From Chryseobacterium sp. (GTDB lineage Bacteria > Bacteroidota > Bacteroidia > Flavobacteriales > Weeksellaceae), in contig JAPUEB010000035.1 of NCBI GenBank assembly GCA_027492795.1, forward strand, positions 127,221 through 191,220: a DNA stretch of 64,000 nucleotides, in the 5' to 3' direction. The notes under the pieces are model-generated. The model was not told the origin of the DNA and did no database searches. It saw only the letters and a program-made list of their open reading frames with translations. The translations under genes were made by a program, and so were the position numbers. Numbering within the stretch: the stretch's first letter is position 1; every line of letters begins with the position of its first letter. Of the stretch, positions 1 through 8,383 are shown one piece after another.

Positions 1-1
1 G

Positions 2-529
2 ATATTTTTTCCGGACGCAGACGAAATCATTGACGAAAATGCAAAAAAAAGCATCTCTCAAATCATTTTGCAGGAAGATCCTCTTTTCAAAGTGTACAAT
101 GTTGAATTCAACAACATTTTTTTAGGCAAAACCCTGAAACATGGAGGTTGGGGAAAAGTATGGCGCGAAAGATTTTTTATGAGAAATTTAGCCAAATATT
201 CCGAAGATATTGTGCATGAAGAGTTTTTGACCAAAGAAAAGATTGGCAAACTTCAAGGTAGAATAAATCATTATACGTACGAAAACATTCACCATCACAT
301 TGAAAAATCCAACAAATATACTTCGATGATGGCACAGAAGATGTTTCGAAACAATAAAAAATCAAGTGTTGCAAAAATAATTTTCAAACCTGCTTTCCAG
401 TTTCTGAAATCATATTTTTTAAGACTGGGCTTTTTAGATGGTTTGGTAGGTTTTTATGCAGCTGTTACTGCTTCTTTCTATACATTTTCGAAATACATGA
501 AACTTTATGAAATAAGCCAAAAAAAATGA
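2..529 (+). CDS. Glycosyltransferase family 2, WaaE/KdtX-like (C-terminal part)
   Basis: The frame is open at the left edge of the window, so the N-terminal half of the GT2 domain lies outside. The visible part opens with a DADE-type acidic motif (residues about 5-8 of the visible part), followed by a GGWGKVWRERFF-like stretch and a C-terminal YENIHHHIEKSNKYTS segment. This arrangement is typical of WaaE-like LPS core glycosyltransferases, which add a sugar to the core oligosaccharide at the inner membrane. A hydrophobic amphipathic tail (about residues 135-165 visible) is also usual. The stop overlaps the next start (ATGA), implying translational coupling with the polysaccharide deacetylase. 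A TTG codon at 68 is not a plausible start because homology continues upstream of it. Confidence 0.75.
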   Translation: MFFPDADEIIDENAKKSISQIILQEDPLFKVYNVEFNNIFLGKTLKHGGWGKVWRERFFMRNLAKYSEDIVHEEFLTKEKIGKLQGRINHYTYENIHHHIEKSNKYTSMMAQKMFRNNKKSSVAKIIFKPAFQFLKSYFLRLGFLDGLVGFYAAVTASFYTFSKYMKLYEISQKK

Positions 530-1275
530 ACTACATACTGATCCTTTTGGCCTTTTTAGCAATTATCTTTATTGTATTCTTTCGTCTTTACCTATATCTC
601 TTTCCGAAAAACAGGTTGCTGATATTGATGTACCACAGCGTTTTGCCAGAAACAGATAACGATTTAACAGTATCGTTGAAAAATTTAGAAAAACAATTAA
701 AATATTTAAGCACCAATAACTATAAAACTCTATTTTTCAAAGAGTTAAAAGCCCCATTAAAACCAAAAACAATATTACTCACTTTTGATGACGGATACAA
801 AAATAATGAGGAGTTTTTATTGCCTTTGCTGAAAAAGTTCGGTATGAAAGCAACCATTTTTATTCCTACATCGCGCATCGATCATGATAGTGATAAAATG
901 ACTTTCCATGATTTACGGAATATTGATAAAAATTATGTTGAATTAGCTTTACATTCTCATAATCATCACAATTTCAAAGAAATTACTTTGGATGAAGTAG
1001 AAAAAGATCTAAAAAAAAATATTGAGGTTCTTGAAAAGGAAAACATCCCGTTTACAAAAGTCTTGGCTTATCCTTATGGAAGTTTCCCAAAAAATGATGC
1101 AAATTTTTTCAAAATTTTAGAAAAAACAGATATAGAATACGGGTTGAGAATTGGTAATAAGGCAAATTTTTTCCCTACGAAAACTCCTTATCAACTTTGT
1201 AGAATAGGTATTAATGGAAGTGACTCTTTATTAACCTTTATTTTGAAATTAATATTTGGAAAGTTGAAGCTTTGA
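526..1275 (+). CDS. Polysaccharide deacetylase family protein (NodB/CE4)
   Basis: The 249-aa protein has an N-terminal membrane anchor (residues about 3-24) followed by a NodB homology domain. The metal-binding motifs are visible: TFDDGY near residue 86, HSHNHH near residue 143 (HxxxH-type zinc ligands) and a YPYGS motif near residue 182. The family removes N-acetyl groups from N-acetylhexosamines in surface polysaccharide or peptidoglycan. The anchor suggests action at the periplasmic side of the inner membrane. The gene overlaps the upstream glycosyltransferase by 4 nt, so the two are probably co-translated and act on the same glycan. The exact sugar substrate cannot be told from the sequence. 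Confidence 0.85.
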   Translation: MNYILILLAFLAIIFIVFFRLYLYLFPKNRLLILMYHSVLPETDNDLTVSLKNLEKQLKYLSTNNYKTLFFKELKAPLKPKTILLTFDDGYKNNEEFLLPLLKKFGMKATIFIPTSRIDHDSDKMTFHDLRNIDKNYVELALHSHNHHNFKEITLDEVEKDLKKNIEVLEKENIPFTKVLAYPYGSFPKNDANFFKILEKTDIEYGLRIGNKANFFPTKTPYQLCRIGINGSDSLLTFILKLIFGKLKL

Positions 1276-1295
1276 ATCTTCCCTAAAAAAAACTC

Positions 1296-2387
1296 CTATT
1301 TGTCTATATTCTGAAGTACTTTTTCATAAATAGCCAAGTAATTTTCCGCCATTTTTTTTGCTCCGAAATTTAGTGCCCTTAAGTGCAATTTCTCCCTGCA
1401 GACCTCTATTTCACTACAATAATTTTGCATTCCATTTTTATAGGTTTCCAACATTTTTTCTGGCGAAAAATTATCAAAATAATATGCAACGTCTCCACCA
1501 ATTTCAGGAAGTGAAGTTTTATTACTCAAAAAAACAGGCTTGCCAAAATACATCGCTTCCACGGGAGGAATCCCGAAACCTTCTGCCAATGAAGGATGAA
1601 TGTAGCTTTCGCAGTTCTGCAGCAAAAAATTCTTATCTGCATCCTCTACATCCTGCAAGATATGAACACGGTTTTCAAGTTTCAAATCTTTGATTCTTTC
1701 AAGAAATTTCTCTCTGTATTCCGTTTTGAATGAAGAACTTACCAGCACCAAATCCAAATCGGTTTGAGCAAGAAAATCCAACAAAACTAACTGATTTTTC
1801 TTTGGAAACAACACTCCAATATTCAAAATATATTTTTTTTTCTTCATATATTGAAGCTTTTCTGAATAATATTCCGAAAGTTCCGGAAAAATCAATCCGT
1901 TGTAAACGCTATCTATCAAAACATCTTTTTTCAGTTCGAAAAGATGAATGTTTTTTAGAAAGTCGTCCTTCGCAAATTCCGAAATACAAACAATTGCACT
2001 GGCGTTTCCAATATTTTTTTGAATTAATTTTATACGCTTATTCTTTTTTTGCTGCGAAAGCTCTTCATGCAGAAAATTGAGATCGTGCAAAGTGACAATC
2101 TTTTTCTGATTTTTTTTTATGCCATGAAAATAATCCGAAAGTTGATGAGTTACATGTATTAATTCATATTTCTTTGTAGAAACGGGGAAATATTTTTGCC
2201 AAAACTTCCAAGGAATAATAGTCTGATTTTGCGAATACTCCTTCAAACTACTTTCAGGCCCATAAAGTTCAACCTTAAAATTGCTTTTTATCTCAGATAG
2301 CCCTCTTATCAAAGATCTGCAAACATTTGCAATTCCTGATTTAGGATATTTCGTTCTCTCACAATCCAGTAATACGAATTTTTCCAT
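1296..2387 (-). CDS. Glycosyltransferase family 4 (GT-B fold)
   Basis: The 363-aa protein shows a GT-B layout: an N-terminal acceptor domain beginning with a GIANVCRSLIRGL segment (residues about 18-30) and a C-terminal Glycos_transf_1 domain. A typical EGFGIPPVEAMYFGKPV segment near residues 275-292 carries the E-x7-E nucleotide-sugar-binding pattern. This is the mannosyltransferase-like branch; donor and acceptor are unknown. It lies convergent to the deacetylase and divergent from the gene at 2447. A -7 element TATTTTTG lies on the minus strand at 2404-2411, giving it its own promoter. It probably contributes to the same glycan as its neighbours. Confidence 0.8.
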   Translation of the reverse strand: MEKFVLLDCERTKYPKSGIANVCRSLIRGLSEIKSNFKVELYGPESSLKEYSQNQTIIPWKFWQKYFPVSTKKYELIHVTHQLSDYFHGIKKNQKKIVTLHDLNFLHEELSQQKKNKRIKLIQKNIGNASAIVCISEFAKDDFLKNIHLFELKKDVLIDSVYNGLIFPELSEYYSEKLQYMKKKKYILNIGVLFPKKNQLVLLDFLAQTDLDLVLVSSSFKTEYREKFLERIKDLKLENRVHILQDVEDADKNFLLQNCESYIHPSLAEGFGIPPVEAMYFGKPVFLSNKTSLPEIGGDVAYYFDNFSPEKMLETYKNGMQNYCSEIEVCREKLHLRALNFGAKKMAENYLAIYEKVLQNIDK

Positions 2388-2403
2388 TCCAATATTGTAT
2401 CTT

Positions 2404-2441
2404 CAAAAATAGAAAAAATTAATTTCAAATCTTTACTTTTG
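2404..2441. promoter_or_regulatory. Divergent promoter pair
   Basis: Two Bacteroidota-type -7 boxes (consensus TAnnTTTG) point in opposite directions. TATTTTTG on the minus strand at 2404-2411 serves the GT4 gene starting at 2387. TACTTTTG on the plus strand at 2434-2441 serves the gene starting at 2447. The plus-strand box is only 5 nt from the ATG, so that transcript would be nearly leaderless. No strong -33 TTTG is evident. Confidence 0.5.
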
Positions 2442-2446
2442 TACAT

Positions 2447-3403
2447 ATGAAAATTTGTGTAATAAGCTTCGATTTTTGGCAGTATGACGCCCATATTGTG
2501 CATGTTTTGCAGAAAATGGGAATTGATGCGCATCACATCAATTTAGGGGCATATCAACACAAAAACCTTGCAGCGCGCATCAAAAATGCATTTTCTAAAG
2601 TTTTTTTGAAAAAAAATCTCAAAAAACAGCAACGGCAGCAGCTCATTTTAGACTCGCTGAAAAAATTTGGCAAACAAGATCAAATTTTGGTCATCAATCC
2701 TGAACAAATAGACCGCGAATATCATTTGGAAATCAAAAAATATACTTCTCGATATATCGCATATTTGTATGACAGCCTTGCACGAAATCCTGCGGAACAT
2801 GTTTTAGATTTGTTCGACAAGATTTTTTCTTTCGATAAAAACGATTCGGAAAAACACGGTTTCGAACTGATTACAAACTACAACTATCTTCCTGAAAGCC
2901 AATATAATAAAAACACAAAATACGATTTGGTTTATTTGGCTTCCTTTGATGAGAGACTTCTGGTATTGTACAAAATTTTAGAAAAAATCGAAAATTTCGG
3001 CTTGAAATATTTCTACGTAATTGTAGGAAAGAAAACTTGGAAAAAACAAGTTTCAGGAAAAACTGCAGCCAACAGAACCTACACCCGAAAAAGAATTCAG
3101 CACAAAGAAATTCCCAAGTATTATCAACAAGGAAAAGTAATATTGGACTTGGTTCGGGAAAACCAATACGGATTAAGTTTCAGGATTTTCGAGGCAATGG
3201 CTTTGAAGAAAAAGGTAATTACCAATAACGCAACCATAGCAGAATACGATTTTTACAATCCCAAGAATATTTTGATTCTAAAAGATGACCTTTCCAATAT
3301 AGAAAAATCTTTTTTTGGATCTGATTATGAAGATCTTCCAAAGGAAATTTATGAGAAATACACTTTGAACAATTGGGTGAAAACAGTTTTTGAGCTTCAA
3401 TGA
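2447..3403 (+). CDS. CgeB-like glycosyltransferase family protein
   Basis: The 318-aa protein lacks the classical GT2 DxD N-terminus. Its second half resembles the Glyco_trans_1_2/CgeB fold: a VILDLVRENQYGLSFRIFEA stretch near residues 230-250, followed by MALKKKVITNN. In GT-B enzymes the FRxxEAMA.KK segment contacts the donor nucleotide. No signal peptide or membrane segment is seen, so it is probably cytoplasmic or peripheral. It overlaps the following GT2 gene by 4 nt and is part of a three-gene run (2447-5650). Function in surface-polysaccharide assembly is inferred from context; substrate is unknown. Confidence 0.6.
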   Translation: MKICVISFDFWQYDAHIVHVLQKMGIDAHHINLGAYQHKNLAARIKNAFSKVFLKKNLKKQQRQQLILDSLKKFGKQDQILVINPEQIDREYHLEIKKYTSRYIAYLYDSLARNPAEHVLDLFDKIFSFDKNDSEKHGFELITNYNYLPESQYNKNTKYDLVYLASFDERLLVLYKILEKIENFGLKYFYVIVGKKTWKKQVSGKTAANRTYTRKRIQHKEIPKYYQQGKVILDLVRENQYGLSFRIFEAMALKKKVITNNATIAEYDFYNPKNILILKDDLSNIEKSFFGSDYEDLPKEIYEKYTLNNWVKTVFELQ

Positions 3404-4377
3404 AAACATCAGTTGCATTATGTACCTATAACGGAGAAAAGTTTTTGCCAATACAGCTGGACTCCATCCTAAATCAAACAAAAAAGATTGATGAGATTGT
3501 GGTTTGTGACGATGGCTCCACGGATTCAACAATGAAAATATTAGAGAATTATCACGATAAATTCCCCGATATTTTTAGAATTTACCGTAACAAAGAAAAT
3601 CTTCGGAGCGTAAAGAATTTTGAAAAGACAATTTCGCTTTGTACCAACGAAATAATATTTTTGAGCGACCAAGATGATGTATGGCTGCCAACAAAGGTGG
3701 AAAAATACATACGCTTTTTCGAAGAAAATCATGATATTTCAGTTCTATGTTCCAATGGTTTTGGAATTGATGAGAATGGAAAAAAACTTGATGTTATTAC
3801 AATTTGGGACATACCAAAATTAGTGAAAGATAGAGATGGATTTTTCGATTATTTCAAATCTATATCTTTGCTGGGAAACATCGCCACTGGTGCGTCGATG
3901 GCATTGAGAAAGAGTTTTTTGCCTTCAGTGATGCCTTTTCCCATATTATCCCGTTTTCATCATGATGAATGGATTGCTTTGGTAGCTTCGGAAAAAGGAG
4001 AATTTGAATTGATTGACGATAAGCTTTTTCAATACAGAGTTCACGATTCCCAACAAGTTGGCGGAGTTTTCTACAAGAACGATGCAAAAACTAAAAATAA
4101 TTTACTGAAATTTCATCAATACAATGCGGATGTTTCTAGTTTTTCACAAGGAAAAAGATTGCTAAAACGTTTATCGAAAGCTCATCAAAAAAATATAGAA
4201 TTAGCATCTATTTTAGGCGAAAACCAAAAAAAAATATTTGTAGATAATATTGATTACATCGAAAAACTGTACCATTCAACAAGAAACTCCTGGAAAAAGA
4301 AATATCCGGTGAGAAGCCAGCTTTTATCCATTATAGACAGTTTTAGAAAAAAAAGAAAACTTTATGAAAGAAAATAA
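3400..4377 (+). CDS. Glycosyltransferase family 2 (rhamnosyltransferase-like)
   Basis: The 325-aa protein has the GT-A signature at its N-terminus: VALCTYNGEKFLPIQLDSIL (residues about 5-24), a CDDGSTD motif near residue 40 and a SDQDDVW motif near residue 90. The last of these provides the metal- and nucleotide-binding DxD equivalent. This combination is typical of the rhamnosyltransferase/WcaA-like GT2 subgroup. The C-terminal third is basic and probably membrane-associated. Start overlaps the upstream stop (ATGA) and the end overlaps the next GT4 gene by 14 nt, indicating tight coupling. Confidence 0.85.
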   Translation: MKTSVALCTYNGEKFLPIQLDSILNQTKKIDEIVVCDDGSTDSTMKILENYHDKFPDIFRIYRNKENLRSVKNFEKTISLCTNEIIFLSDQDDVWLPTKVEKYIRFFEENHDISVLCSNGFGIDENGKKLDVITIWDIPKLVKDRDGFFDYFKSISLLGNIATGASMALRKSFLPSVMPFPILSRFHHDEWIALVASEKGEFELIDDKLFQYRVHDSQQVGGVFYKNDAKTKNNLLKFHQYNADVSSFSQGKRLLKRLSKAHQKNIELASILGENQKKIFVDNIDYIEKLYHSTRNSWKKKYPVRSQLLSIIDSFRKKRKLYERK

Positions 4378-5650
4378 TTTTGGGGTAAACATCTCCGGGT
4401 ATATCAATAAGCAGTTTGGTTTGGGTGAAGGAGTACGTTCTAACATTAGAGCAATACAAACCACTAATATTCCTTATGTTTTGAATGATTTCAATATTGA
4501 AATTTCCAAATATATTTATGATGAAAAATTTGCTGAAATCAGCGTCAGTAACCCTTACGATATCAATCTCATTCAGATTAATATAGACCGTTTGGAGCAG
4601 GTAATTGTAAATACAGACAAAAATTATTTTCAAGATAAATACAACATTGCTTTTTGGGCTTGGGAACTGGAGGAATTTCCTGAGGAATCTAAAAAATTCT
4701 TCAATCTGTTTAATGAAATTTGGGTTCCGAGCAACTTTTGTGCAGAAGCAATTTCGAAAGTAAGTCCTGTTCCCGTTGTGAAATTCATGCATTCCATTGA
4801 AATTGAAACTCCCATTCTCACAAGAAAAGATCTATATCTTCCAGAAGATAAATTTATCTTTTATGGAATGTTCGATTATTATAGTTCCATACATCGAAAG
4901 AATCCTCTCGGAACAATAGAAGCTTACGAAAAGGCTTTCGGAAAAAATCACACCGAAACCATTCTCTTGCTAAAATCGGGAATAAGCACAGAGTTTCCAG
5001 AAGAAAAAGAGCTAATACTCCAAAGAATTGCCGATAATAAAAGCATCATTTTGATAGAGGAGTTGATGGATCGCAATAAATTGTACAGCTACATGAATGC
5101 TTGTGATGCTTTTGTTTCGCTGCATCGTTCGGAAGGTTTCGGACTTACAATGGCAGAAGCGATGTATTTTGGAAAACCTGTAATTGCAACAGCTTACTCC
5201 GCAAATACTGAATTTATGAATATCAACAATAGTTTTTTGGTGCAATATAAAATGGTGGATACGGGAGACGATTATTATTTTGCGTCTGGAAAAGGTTTTT
5301 GGGCGGATCCTGATACGTCATATGCTGCAGAATTGATGAAATTTATTTTTGAAAACCCAGAAAAAGCTAATGAAATTGGGAAAAAAGCGCAAATTCATGT
5401 GAAGGAAATTCTTTCTCCACAAGCGATGGGAAACAGAATAAAAGCCCGACTTGAATATATAAATGAAAACATGATTCAAAATTCGGGAGGAGGATCTTCA
5501 AACAAAGAAATAATCCTTGAAATTGAAAACGAACTTCTGCAAAAAAAAATCGACAAGCTGAAAAGCTATTTTCCTATCAAAATGAAACTTGCCTTCAAAA
5601 ACCTAAAAAATAAACTGACAGGTAGCAAAAGAAAATATATGTGGGAATAA
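4364..5650 (+). CDS. Glycosyltransferase family 4
   Basis: The 428-aa GT-B protein begins with a GYINKQFGLGEGVRSNIRAI-type segment, has a FWAWELEEFP motif near residues 95-104, and a SLHRSEGFGLTMAEAMYFGK donor-binding region near residues 250-270. These are typical of mannosyltransferase-like GT4 enzymes of O-antigen or exopolysaccharide clusters. A Gly/Ser linker near residue 375 precedes a basic, coiled-coil-like tail of about 50 residues. It is the last gene of the 2447-5650 operon and converges on the methyltransferase gene with 2 nt between the stop codons. Confidence 0.82.
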   Translation: MKENNFGVNISGYINKQFGLGEGVRSNIRAIQTTNIPYVLNDFNIEISKYIYDEKFAEISVSNPYDINLIQINIDRLEQVIVNTDKNYFQDKYNIAFWAWELEEFPEESKKFFNLFNEIWVPSNFCAEAISKVSPVPVVKFMHSIEIETPILTRKDLYLPEDKFIFYGMFDYYSSIHRKNPLGTIEAYEKAFGKNHTETILLLKSGISTEFPEEKELILQRIADNKSIILIEELMDRNKLYSYMNACDAFVSLHRSEGFGLTMAEAMYFGKPVIATAYSANTEFMNINNSFLVQYKMVDTGDDYYFASGKGFWADPDTSYAAELMKFIFENPEKANEIGKKAQIHVKEILSPQAMGNRIKARLEYINENMIQNSGGGSSNKEIILEIENELLQKKIDKLKSYFPIKMKLAFKNLKNKLTGSKRKYMWE

Positions 5651-5652
5651 GG

Positions 5653-6465
5653 CTATTTCACGTTATTACGCAGGATTTCCTTAATTTTCAGATAATCGCG
5701 ATGCTGATAGGATTCTCTTTGAATGTTGTATGCTTCGATATCTTTTATCTTTCCAAAGATATTTTTTTTCGTCCTTACATTATGAATCGCAAAGTCGATT
5801 TGTTCACCAGTGAGGTTTTTGGGTGTGAAAATATGGAGATTATCTTTCCTGTAATAATTTTTACCAAATTTTTCAGCAATAATTCTCAAAGATTTTTCAG
5901 TGTAAAATGCGATATGCTGTCCAGTTTCGTGTGCAATGTAAATCCAGTCTTCAACGGACGAATCCTCCGGAATAATATCCGTTGAAAAAATAAGATTATC
6001 GCCATATTTTAGGATTTCTTCAATTTCATGAAGTGGATTGTCAAGATGTTCGAAAACTTCAAATGCCGTAATGACATCAAATTTATCGGTGTCAGCATCT
6101 TCAAATCCAAAATATTTAGCAAATAAATTTTCACAATAGGGATCCTGATTAAAAAAATTGTAGCCCAAATCCCGCATCGACCTTGTAAAAAGTCCATAAC
6201 CTCCCGCATAATCCAAAAATATTTTTCCATCTGGGAAAAAAGTGTCAATAAACACCGGGATTTCTTGCAGAAGATATTTATTACGATTCAAAATTCCAAT
6301 ATCTAGCGAGGTTATCGCACTTTCATAAGCTTCTTTTAACCAGAAAACCTCCTCGGTTTGAATAAAGCCACAATTTCCACATCGAAAATACTTCACAGGA
6401 TACTTCAACAAAATATTTTTCTGAAAAATATATTGGGTTTCATTGTTACAGATTTTACATTTCAT
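5653..6465 (-). CDS. Class I SAM-dependent methyltransferase with N-terminal zinc ribbon
   Basis: The 270-aa protein begins with a CKIC...CGNC four-cysteine zinc-ribbon-like motif (residues about 3-35). A methyltransferase core follows: a degenerate motif I (FLDYAGGYGLFTRSMRDLG) and an ITAFEVFEHLDNPLHEIEE segment. This architecture (Methyltransf_23 type) is common in sugar or polysaccharide methyltransferases of glycan clusters. It is the last gene of a minus-strand operon running from the cupin gene (7802) through the GT90-like gene, with a 23-nt gap. The methyl acceptor is not determinable. Confidence 0.75.
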   Translation of the reverse strand: MKCKICNNETQYIFQKNILLKYPVKYFRCGNCGFIQTEEVFWLKEAYESAITSLDIGILNRNKYLLQEIPVFIDTFFPDGKIFLDYAGGYGLFTRSMRDLGYNFFNQDPYCENLFAKYFGFEDADTDKFDVITAFEVFEHLDNPLHEIEEILKYGDNLIFSTDIIPEDSSVEDWIYIAHETGQHIAFYTEKSLRIIAEKFGKNYYRKDNLHIFTPKNLTGEQIDFAIHNVRTKKNIFGKIKDIEAYNIQRESYQHRDYLKIKEILRNNVK

Positions 6466-6488
6466 AAATATTTATGTTTTTTTTACAA

Positions 6489-7427
6489 CTAATTCATCAG
6501 ATACTTCTCCAAAACCTTCAAACTACAATAATCTTCCAAATCTTTATTGAAAAACTGACTGCAAAATTCATTGGCGTTTTTTATGATTTCCAAGCACTTT
6601 TCGGGATTTGAAATGTAGAAATTCAACTGTTCTTCCAAATCTGAATAATCCTGCCTTATTTCAATAAAATGTTTTCCGCCAATCAATTTTCCTTCCATAA
6701 ACCAAGTTTCATATTTTGGTTTCGGCATTACAGCGATTGAATTGGAAGACATCACCCATTTTAAATTCGTTGCCACGTCATTTCCTTGAAGACAAAGGAT
6801 GAATTTGTAATCGAGATGATCCTGCAAGGAAACTTTAGGCTTTATCCATATATCCAAAAATTCGTTAGATTTTCTGTGAACGTGCCCCAAATCGCAAAGT
6901 GGATGCTCAAAATATTTTTCATAAAACCGAAAACGGTGCTCCTGAAAAACCGCTCCCCGTCCAATCAACATATTTTTCTTCTCCAAAAAAGGCTTGTCGT
7001 TTTTCACCCAAACAAAATGTCTTGCTTTATCTAAATTTAGAAGCACACTGTTCTGGTTATTTTCAGAAATCGGACGGCTTTTTACAATACTGGGAACTGG
7101 CGGAACTTCAATTACATCTCCAAAAACATAATTTATCCCCAAATTTTCATCAAAAAAACGCGCATATTCATAAGTATCGTGAAAATACGTTTTCGGACTG
7201 ACTGGTTTTTTGAGGTCTTTTATTGTTTTGGAAGTTTCAAAAGGAAAATCCTTTTCCGAAAGCTTGTTGTAATAGTTTATCCTTTTTTCGGCTTGCTCCA
7301 ACTGTGCCGGAGAAAGTTTTTTCTCCAGAAATGCAATTCGTTGCTGATAAGGCTTTACAGAAGTCAAAAACCTGAAGTAAGACTTTATGTAGTAAAAAGT
7401 TTTGTTTTCTTTCAGAATTTTTGCCAT
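6489..7427 (-). CDS. Glycosyltransferase family 90 (CAP10/LpsA-like)
   Basis: The 312-aa protein matches the GT90 pattern in its second half: KVSLQDHLDYKFILCLQGND (near residues 197-216), then NLKWVMSSNSIAVMP and a terminal NANEFCSQFF segment. In this family the DHL.YK.l....G...s..lk..l.S.s segment forms the donor-binding core, with xylosyl- or glucosyltransferase activity in known members. Bacterial relatives (LpsA type) modify LPS core. No signal peptide is seen. It lies between the cupin gene and the methyltransferase gene in one minus-strand operon. Donor specificity is unknown. Confidence 0.75.
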   Translation of the reverse strand: MAKILKENKTFYYIKSYFRFLTSVKPYQQRIAFLEKKLSPAQLEQAEKRINYYNKLSEKDFPFETSKTIKDLKKPVSPKTYFHDTYEYARFFDENLGINYVFGDVIEVPPVPSIVKSRPISENNQNSVLLNLDKARHFVWVKNDKPFLEKKNMLIGRGAVFQEHRFRFYEKYFEHPLCDLGHVHRKSNEFLDIWIKPKVSLQDHLDYKFILCLQGNDVATNLKWVMSSNSIAVMPKPKYETWFMEGKLIGGKHFIEIRQDYSDLEEQLNFYISNPEKCLEIIKNANEFCSQFFNKDLEDYCSLKVLEKYLMN

Positions 7428-7442
7428 CCCAATATTTAAGAA

Positions 7443-7802
7443 CTAGTCGTTTCCTCGGTTGTAATCATCATCCAGACGAATAATGTCGTCCTCACCAAAA
7501 TAAGTTCCGGTTTGTACTTCTACGAAAACGACCATTTTATCAGTATTATTTTCAATGCGGTGTTTTGCGCCCTGAGGAATAAAAATGCTTTGTCCGTAAG
7601 TCAATTTATTGTCTTCTCCATCCAAAACCACGTTCGCTTCACCTTCCACAATCGTCCAAAATTCTTGGCGGTGATGGTGGTATTGATAAGACAAACGTTG
7701 TTTTGGCAAAACCTCAATTCTTTTCAATTTATAATTGGGTTCATCCGCCAAAACGTAATATTTCCCCCAAGGTCTTTCGCCAATTTCAAGCATAATCATC
7801 AT
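7443..7802 (-). CDS. Mannose-6-phosphate isomerase-type cupin protein
   Basis: This 119-aa single-domain cupin corresponds to the C-terminal domain of ManC/type II phosphomannose isomerases. It has an ERPWGKYYVL start, a YQYHHHRQEFW metal-binding motif (residues about 41-51), a VVEGEANVVLDG-type turn and an IPQGAKHRIEN motif. In bifunctional enzymes this domain interconverts fructose-6-phosphate and mannose-6-phosphate; stand-alone copies occur in sugar-nucleotide or glycan clusters. The sequence starts MMIMLE, so the ATG at 7793 is an alternative start. It heads the minus-strand operon containing the GT90-like and methyltransferase genes, which suggests a role in sugar-precursor supply. Confidence 0.8.
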   Translation of the reverse strand: MMIMLEIGERPWGKYYVLADEPNYKLKRIEVLPKQRLSYQYHHHRQEFWTIVEGEANVVLDGEDNKLTYGQSIFIPQGAKHRIENNTDKMVVFVEVQTGTYFGEDDIIRLDDDYNRGND

Positions 7803-8031
7803 TATTTAATGCAAAACTAAAGAAAAATATTTTTAAAGTATCAATTTACTAATGTAGCAATGCAACAATTTGAAACAACTGCAACTTTTTTCAACAATTG
7901 CACCCTTCTGCTACAATTTCACCTACTTCACCAAATTGCAACCATTGCACCAGCTCAAGCGCATTAAAATTTTATCTCAAATCAAATATTGAGTTGTTCT
8001 TTATAAAACGAAATATTTATGCAAAAAAAAA

Positions 8032-8170
8032 CTTATTCCCTTAGTAAAATTTCGATTAAGAAACTACAAAAACCTTATTCTCTTATTACAAAAAAAGCAA
8101 TTTTCCTGATTTTTGGAATAAGGGAGAGCTTCATACTCATGTAAAAAGTTACTAATGGAATAAGGTTTTT
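8032..8170. repeat. Foldback repeat in the cupin-gltX intergenic region
   Basis: The 581-bp gap 7803-8383 has no convincing gene. It contains AAAAACCTTATTC at 8068-8080 and its exact reverse complement at 8158-8170. A further copy, CTTATTCCCTTAGTAA at 8032-8047, matches the reverse complement of 8149-8164 with one mismatch. A fourth CTTATTCC core lies inverted near 8114-8122. The arms could form alternative long hairpins. The rest of the gap is AT-rich with scattered TTGCACC/TTGCAAC words. The structure may be a decayed MITE-like element or a structured RNA. Confidence 0.5.
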
Positions 8171-8358
8171 TTGATTGGCTGCTGCATTTTGAGTCAACCT
8201 TAATTTTCAGCGGCTGAAAATTAGAGCGCCTATTAGAATAAAGTATTTTCAATCTTGTTTTCTTGAAAGGAATATAGAATTCATGGCATCTAACCTATTT
8301 TTTAATGCGTTTTGTCTGCCATTGCACCCTTCTGCACCAACTTCCAACCTTTTTTCAC

Positions 8359-8366
8359 TAAATTTG
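8359..8366 (+). promoter_or_regulatory. gltX -7 promoter box
   Basis: TAAATTTG matches the Bacteroidota TAnnTTTG -7 consensus 17 nt before the gltX ATG at 8384. Confidence 0.5.
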
Positions 8367-8383
8367 CACCTTAATTTTTTACA

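Noticed and set aside
8064-8252. 62-aa minus-strand ORF in the cupin-gltX gap
   Set aside because: It overlaps the foldback repeat and has no promoter or recognisable domain.
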